This document shows positions 57,601-64,000 of a DNA stretch of 64,000 nucleotides, in pieces; position 1 is the stretch's first letter, and every line of letters begins with the position of its first letter. The translations under genes and the position numbers were made by a program. The DNA is from Macrotrachela quadricornifera (Eukaryota > Rotifera > Eurotatoria > Philodinida > Philodinidae). Below the pieces are notes generated by a model. It was not told the DNA's origin. It saw only the letters and a list, made by a program, of their open reading frames with translations, and made no database searches. Where the stretch lies: the NCBI GenBank assembly GCA_022393335.1, contig JAJEKB010021607.1:418083-482082 (forward strand). Direction: 5' to 3'.

Positions 57601-58937
57601 ATGATCTTGCCAGGAATTTGGTGGCTATCTTTTGTATGTTTTTTAACTTTATTGGGTAATGTACTTGTTATATTAGCTGTTTATCGTGAAACATCACTTC
57701 ATTCAGCAACTTATTATTATATTGCTTCATTGGCTGTAGCTGATCTTTGTGTTGGAGTTGTTGTTATACCATTAGCTATTTTTTTTGAATTAGTAACATC
57801 AATACCATTTCGTTTTTTATGTCATTTATGGCATATAACTGATATTGGAGCATCAACAGCATCAATTCTTGCTTTATGCGTTATTGCACTCGATCGATAT
57901 ATAGCAATAACTTCACCTATTCGATATCCAAGATCATTTATAGCTCGTCATTCATCTATTGTTATTGCTGCAATATGGTTTTGTTCAATGATTATTGCTG
58001 GTCCAACAGTTATGATTTTAGGAGAACGAACCAATTTAAAAGGTTATCAATTAAATATATATATTTATATACGAAAAGAGATTTTATTTTCTATTATTTT
58101 AGCTTTAAATATAACCATATTAAACGATACAATACATGATCGATGTGAATTTCCTTCTGATCCAGTGTTTATTGTTGTTTCATCTCTAGTTTCTTTTTAT
58201 ATTCCACTTATCATAATGGTATTTGTTTATGGACGAATATTAATGTTTGCTCGTCGACAAATGGCAGCATTACGACAAGGTTATAAACGAACAACAAGTG
58301 GTGAAACATATCAATTATCACCTTTAGTACCTCGATTTTGTTTTCGAACACAAAAAAATCGTACTTTATCAACAGCAACAACAATTGAAAATGTTAATGC
58401 TGTTTCAAATACACCTGAAACAATAACATTAAGGATACATCGTGGAAAATATTCTCGATCTCCATCACTTCCTCCAATAGTACCAAGACGTTCTCGCGTT
58501 AGTCATGTATCATTTCCTGTTATATTTATACGTCGTTTACGTAAACTTCGTCGTACGCGAACATGGTCTCGTTTTTCACGTGAACATAAAGCAACAAAAG
58601 TATTAGGAATTGTTATGGGTGTATTTATTGCTTGTTGGTTACCATTTTTTGTTTTTTTTCTTCTTACTGGAGTATTTAATCTTCGTGTTGAAAATTCAAA
58701 AGAACAACTTTTTCGTTTATTTACTTGGCTTGGTTATACCAATTCAGCTGTATGTTTTTATTACATTATATCTGTTTATTTATATTTTTTATTTTATTTA
58801 TTTAGCTCAATTTTGTTGTTTATGTTTTAACATCACGTGAATTTCGTTTGGCATTTATGAAACTTCTTTGTCCTCGTCTTTATATACAACGTTCTTTAAA
58901 ACAACAAATTCGTAAACAACAACCACAACGAGTATGA
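57601..58937 (+). CDS. Aminergic GPCR (dopamine D1-like or related)
   Basis: Exons 57601-58042, 58103-58749 and 58806-58937 give 406 aa. Seven helices are clear. Key residues: N20 in helix 1 (GNVLV), D48 in helix 2 (LAVADL), D81 at the amine-binding position of helix 3, 17 residues before the D98-R99-Y100 motif, Ser pair in helix 5 (VSSLVSFYIP), CWLPFF in helix 6 and LNFVVY in helix 7 (NPxxY variant). These match catecholamine/biogenic amine receptors, nearest D1-type by the SFYIP and MGVFIACWLPFF runs. The third cytoplasmic loop is long and Arg/Ser-rich (about 205-315), suited to G-protein coupling and phosphorylation. The start gives almost no extracellular N-terminus, so a first exon may be missing. 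Intron 1 (60 nt) has no stop and stays in frame. Confidence 0.9.
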
Positions 58938-59556
58938 AACTTCACACTAAAGTCTTATATTAAAACAACCGATCTACTAGAAAATTTTATCTGATCTGAT
59001 TTATTCTACTGTATATATTATTATATCACTTAATATTCACTAGAGATTTTTATCTTGTTACGATCAAAAATTTCAATGATAAACAATTCATTATGAAAAA
59101 AACAGGTGATCATATGATTAGGTTTTTTTGTTGATAATAATTATCATAAGAAAATCATCGATGGTAATGAAATGATTCATATAATATTTCAAAGAAAAAA
59201 ATTCTTGTGTCAAATAACTTTTTCTTAAAGTTGATATTTTTAAACAAAAATAATAAAAAAAACAAAACAACTTCATAGATATTGATTATATTTACTTTAA
59301 TAATATTGATTTTGAGTAATTTAAACTTGAATAGATGATATAAACAAATGACCGAGAGAGAATATGTTCAAAAATTTTTATTAATAATGTGCTCAATAAT
59401 TGTAATAGATATTTAGATTTTTGTTGAAATGAATTGAACAATAGAATTTAATACCTTTGACATCTATCGTAGCTTTAAAAAAGTATATATTAGGGTCATA
59501 TGCTGGTTGTTTGAGCTCAATTTTCATCGTGTTACAGTGAGTGTGGATTGAGATAA
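58938..59556. other. No gene recognised
   Basis: AT-rich 3' flank of the GPCR. Confidence 0.4.
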
Positions 59557-59892
59557 TTAGAAGATAGTACCAGGTTTGATCAAGACATCTTGTTCCCGAA
59601 GAAATTCGAATATAGATTGAAAAAGCATGGCATTTAACTGATTTATGGCCTGGTACATGCCAGTAGCATTTGATATCCCGGAAGATGATATTCTGGTGAT
59701 GAATCTTTCGGCAAGACTATATAATGTTAATGTTGAAAGATAGGCCTTGCTCGTAGTCTTTTTTTCAACTTTCTTTTGCTTAGAATTGTCAACCCTATTT
59801 ATCACTTCCAAGCATTTTATTCCAACGCTGGTTTGTAAGATGAATCGACTATGCATTGAACTAAATCTAGCAGTGTGTGAAGTCGAAATCAT
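59557..59892 (-). CDS. Uncertain single-exon ORF, 111 aa
   Basis: Minus-strand ORF starting at ATG 59892 (MISTSHTARFSS). The composition is more balanced than random AT-rich frames, with KCLEVINRVDNSKQKKVEKK in the middle and a helical C-terminus (FQSIFEFLREQDVLIKPG). There is no signal peptide, membrane helix or motif I know, and no splice neighbours. It may be a real small gene, an exon, or a chance frame. Confidence 0.3.
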   Translation of the reverse strand: MISTSHTARFSSMHSRFILQTSVGIKCLEVINRVDNSKQKKVEKKTTSKAYLSTLTLYSLAERFITRISSSGISNATGMYQAINQLNAMLFQSIFEFLREQDVLIKPGTIF

Positions 59893-62064
59893 ATTCAAAA
59901 TATAGGAAATTTTAACTTAAGCAAATCACTATCGCTGACACAACTAAAAGATTTTCTATACATCGTTGATCATCTAGAACAGAACTCGATGGATTTTTAA
60001 TTCCGATTATATCGAATGTTACTCTATCTTATTCTTTCTGTATGATTTTCCTCACTGTTTTTTTCATTCAGTAAAGGATCCGAAACGATATTTATTTATT
60101 TTCAAAGATTTTATTGTTTATCAAAAATTACAAAAATGTCGAGCTTTGACTGATTTGGTCGACATTTATTAATCGTTTTTACATTTATAAATCGATCTAT
60201 TTCGAACCCTTCAGTAGTACATATCCTACGAAGACAAGTTGCCATAGCTTGTTGTTAAACTCCTCTTATGACATAACGTAAGCTTCATTATTCCCATTCA
60301 ATAAATCGTTAAGTCAGAATAAGTTTAATAATCAGTAGAAATCTGTCTTTAAAGTGTAAATGTTTAATAGAAATGTTGCAAAATAATTATTACTGATATT
60401 TATGTGTCAGCTAATGAGCTGTTTGTTTTTCAAAATTTTAACTTTATTTGTGGAGATTACGGTAAATCTATTAATCAACGGTGAATGACGAAGTTTTTCT
60501 TTTAGATAATAAACATCCTGCGGGTGAAAATATAAGAGTAAATTAAATGAAAGCAAGATAAAAATAGAAACTAAAAGAAATATAAATGAATTATTTTTTT
60601 CTTTTTATCTTGATCACAAGAGTGTTAATAACCGTGCATAAATAAGTTACAAATATCACTAAACTTTTCAAACTTTTAACTGTCATTTTTAGTTTTTTGA
60701 TTATTGTTAGATTATAGTTTTCTTATTACAAGAAGAGAAAAATTAATAAAGAATATAAAAGTACTACACATACTGAATGTAAAACACGAACAGACTCATA
60801 TTGTGTGTAAAAGCATAGTTCAATTATGAATATGTTTTATTCTGTTTAGTACGCTAATAGTTAACATAATTTTATACAAAAACATTACATATATTTACAG
60901 TTTCACATAGAAAAAAAAATACTGGGAGTCTTAAATAACTAACTAAGCTATCTTATTATGTCAATTTGTATTCGAGAAAAAGAAAATTCATTGAACAGAA
61001 GTTTATATATTAGCATGGCTGAACTTGCAACACTACAATAGTTATATTCTAATTGTGAACGAGATCACTATCTCCTTCTTTTTTTTCTATCTACCGCAAT
61101 ATATATTGTTTATTAAATAAAATGGCAAGTTTTCATAACTCACATGACAAACTACAGTATTAGATCATATTATAATTGATTTAACAAAATAGTTATAATT
61201 ATAGTATTTCTCACTAGTGCTCTCTAACTAGTCTTTATTGATATAATAACTAGAGTTAATATATTCTTTTTAACAATATTCATATAGGCAATTGATTTCA
61301 ATCACTATAATCTCTTGAATTGTTGAACCGACAATATATCTGGAAATATTTGATATCCGATTGCAGTTTAACACGTCTCCTTTAATCGTTTGAAATAACT
61401 TATGTTAAGACCAGAATATAGTTTATAAAAAAGACTACTATTAAGAATGTTGAAAATTCTAATCCAATTTTCAATACTGATATGTGTAATCAAACAAAAC
61501 TAAGAAGATGAAATCAAATAATTGACATAAATAAATCTTCTATTTGAATCATTTTCAAGTGATGTATTTATCTATTATAGTCAGCTAACTACTACAGTTC
61601 ATAATGAATATTCATGTTAAAAAAGAGTGTGTTTTGCATTCAATTGTTATTGCATCTGCTCAAATAAATTAAGTATTCGCTAATATTAGTCGGCTTGGGC
61701 CAATCTACATCAAGTGATTTCTAATATTGTACACAAATGAAACGAGAGGAAAATCAGATCATTTATATTGAAATAAAAAAATCTTGAATTCATAGATGAT
61801 TAATCACTATGACCAATATTGTAACGAATACATTAGCTTGTATAACAACTAGAAAAAGAATTCAATATTTTTAAAGTTTTCACAATGAAAAAGTTATTAA
61901 CATCCACAGTGTACATAAATCGTATCTTCAGATGTATAGTGTGCGGACAGTTTTTTTTTCCAAGTTATTCAAATGACTGAAAAGTATATACCAATATTTT
62001 GAGATAGACTAACAAGAAAATAGATTTTATTTAACATAAATTTTTATTGTTCAAATTAAATGTA
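59893..62064. other. No gene recognised
   Basis: Two kilobases of AT-rich DNA without supported exons or RNAs. Confidence 0.4.
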
Positions 62065-62979
62065 CGGTTGGAAATAATATTATTGTAGGAAGTATCGACT
62101 ATAATTTCCAATAGAAAGATACTGAATTTTATATCAAATGAAAGCTCATCAAAAATGACCTTTATTGAAACTAAATAGTAAGGATTATACAAACTCTTTA
62201 GTATTGAACTTAAAAAAGTTGAAGAAATTGAATACTTTTTTTGCAATAGAAAAGTAAAGTGTTATTAATTAAAAAATGAAGTAATATTTTTCTTGAATAT
62301 TTTTACATGGTTCGATAGAGCTCGTTGAGCTCTACAAAATTGTATAGATGGAAAAATTTATAAATAAAACTGTTTAAAAAAGTTATTTTGTTTATGCAGA
62401 CGAAAAATAGTGAAATTTTCAACAAAATTAGCCTTTTTTGATTATTTTTACTGTCTCAGGTTTTTTGAAATATACTCATTCGATATAGCGTGAAAAACTG
62501 CATCCAATGAATATGTTTTCAAACATCTTACATAATTATACTAATGGAAAGCAGCTGAATTAAGCATAAAAGACCATTGTTTTTGTCCCCAAAAAAGGTC
62601 AAAAATGCATATTTTTTTTATATTATTTTTTAGACAGTTTTTAGTGAATTTTAATCCAACAGCTCTATTTAAAAGTGTTTTTGTGTATACAATTTTTTAG
62701 AGCTCAACGAGCTCTATCGAACCATATAAAAATATGCCAGAAAAAAAAATATTACTCCATTTTTGAATTACTGCCACCTTACTTTTCTACTGTAAAAAAC
62801 GGTATGAATTTTTTTCATTTTCTTTTTTAAGTTCAATATTAAAAAGGTTGCATAACCCTTCCTAATTAATATCAATAAACTTCATTTTTAACAAGCCTTC
62901 AATTGATATAAAATTTCATTATTTCTTCTATTGAAAATTATAGTCGATACTTCCTGAAATAATATTATTTCCAACAATG
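62065..62979. mobile_element. Foldback element of about 915 bp, TA-flanked
   Basis: Inverted arms of roughly 290 bp (62065-62350 and 62690-62979) share GGTTGGAAATAATATTATT, GGAAGTATCGACTATAATTT and ATAGAGCTCGTTGAGCTCTA or complements. TA lies at both borders (62063-62064 and 62980-62981). The spacer holds no gene. The arms are about 80-85 percent alike by eye, so it is older than the element at 45396. Confidence 0.75.
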
Positions 62980-64000
62980 TATAATAGATTCATATAACCT
63001 TATCTAATAATAAAAATTAATTAGTTTATTTTAGAATTTATCCAATCAATAAGAAAGAAATAATCTATGTATAGCGACATCTTCCTAAAGACAAAGGTTA
63101 AAAGGAGGACAAAACACATTATGATAAATTAACATGGCCGAATTTATTTAGTTAAATATTGATTTGAAAAAAAAATTTCCAGTGAGTCTATATAAGGAAG
63201 AACAATATAATTCATTTATCTGTCAATTATTTATTATAAAAATTAATAAATTAAAAAATGAATTAGTGATTTATCTATTTATATTTTTCATCTAATGGAA
63301 CAATTAAAATAATATGCATTGATGCATAATAAACAACAAGCAATGAAAAAATTTTCCTACTTGTTTATTTACTTTATTTGTCATTGAAATTATTATTTAT
63401 GTGATATTACTTTTTTATAAAAAAAAAAACAACAACATATTCGATGAAAAAAGAAATGAGAAACTTGAGATAAAACAATGAAATGAAGAATAAATTACTT
63501 GTTTATATCTTCAAGGTTATTTTTGAATTAATGAATTTTAAACTTTATTAATGGTAAATAAGAATATACCCCATTTTGTTTTTTTGTTTTTATTATAAAA
63601 ACTATCGCTAACCGATGGTTTTGTTCGATTATTTTTTATTATTTTTATTTAGATTTGCTTCAACAATTAGTCGAAATCTAAGTATAAATTTATACAGGAA
63701 AAAATTTTTTTTTTATATATCTAGATGTGATTGACCAACTAATAAAAATGTAAGTGTAAATTTCTAAAATAATAACATAATTTTTTTTATTTAGATATAA
63801 GGGTGAGAGAGTAATGATAAACAAACGTAGGTTAATCGTCGGTTTTTGGCCGATTCGAAAAATATGGGAATGAATTACTAATGCAAATTCAACTCAATTA
63901 TTAAACTTTTCTTTTTCTAGATTTTATTCAATTAATTAAATTAATGACGGGTAATCAAAATTATTCCTGTTTTTGATTTTTATAAAAGAAAAAAAACATA
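62980..64000. other. No gene recognised
   Basis: AT-rich to the window edge. Nothing seen. Confidence 0.4.

Noticed and set aside
57876..58840. Extra frames inside the aminergic GPCR
   Set aside because: Other-frame shadows. The GPCR frame has all family motifs.

Overview
The window is AT-rich nuclear DNA from a eukaryote, and almost certainly from an invertebrate animal. The genes carry many very short introns (about 45 to 90 bp, with GT...AG ends). They encode metazoan proteins: Argonaute, an H-NOX guanylate cyclase, aminergic and peptide-type GPCRs, a neuronal calcium sensor, TSG101, MPDU1, TRMT10C and GCLC. There are no bacterial operons or ribosome binding sites. The compact introns, an F-box/leucine-rich gene, a full slicer-type Argonaute and dense DNA transposons with decayed gene copies would fit a bdelloid rotifer. 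That assignment is inference from style, not from a marker.

The left half (1-34 kb) is accessory in character. It holds an F-box gene (2.5-4.5 kb), a small four-exon gene (4.6-5.1 kb), an amine-oxidase fragment, an intact piggyBac transposon with TTAA target duplications (6.6-9.4 kb), a broken tubulin-tyrosine-ligase-like gene whose last part is copied near the left edge, a decayed ABC transporter ATPase, and an intact TRMT10C-like gene (14.9-16.0 kb). A degenerate TRMT10C copy follows, with ends now about 6.6 kb apart and a hAT element inserted in its 3' part. The hAT element carries a tRNA-like gene. A second hAT element (27.6-28.2 kb) has a piggyBac-type MITE nested in it. At 29.6-31.9 kb a GPCR is interrupted by a TA-flanked foldback element and also has a nonsense codon.

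The right half (34-59 kb) is a normal gene-dense region. It contains a 15-exon Argonaute (932 aa, catalytic D-E-D-H present), a 13-exon soluble guanylate cyclase (708 aa), a small Ser-rich protein, MPDU1 (250 aa), a small membrane protein, TSG101 (373 aa), an NCS-family calcium sensor (194 aa), a 70-aa protein sharing a motif with the Ser-rich one, the catalytic subunit of glutamate-cysteine ligase (603 aa) and an aminergic GPCR (406 aa). The last 5 kb hold only one uncertain ORF and another foldback element. I rebuilt the multi-exon genes by hand from splice sites. In each intact gene the exon phases add up to an open frame.

The genes do not form one pathway. The recurring theme is transposon activity next to gene decay: piggyBac, hAT and mariner-like foldback elements, several with recognisable target duplications, interleaved with broken gene copies. 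The Argonaute gene may belong to the small-RNA machinery that restrains such elements.
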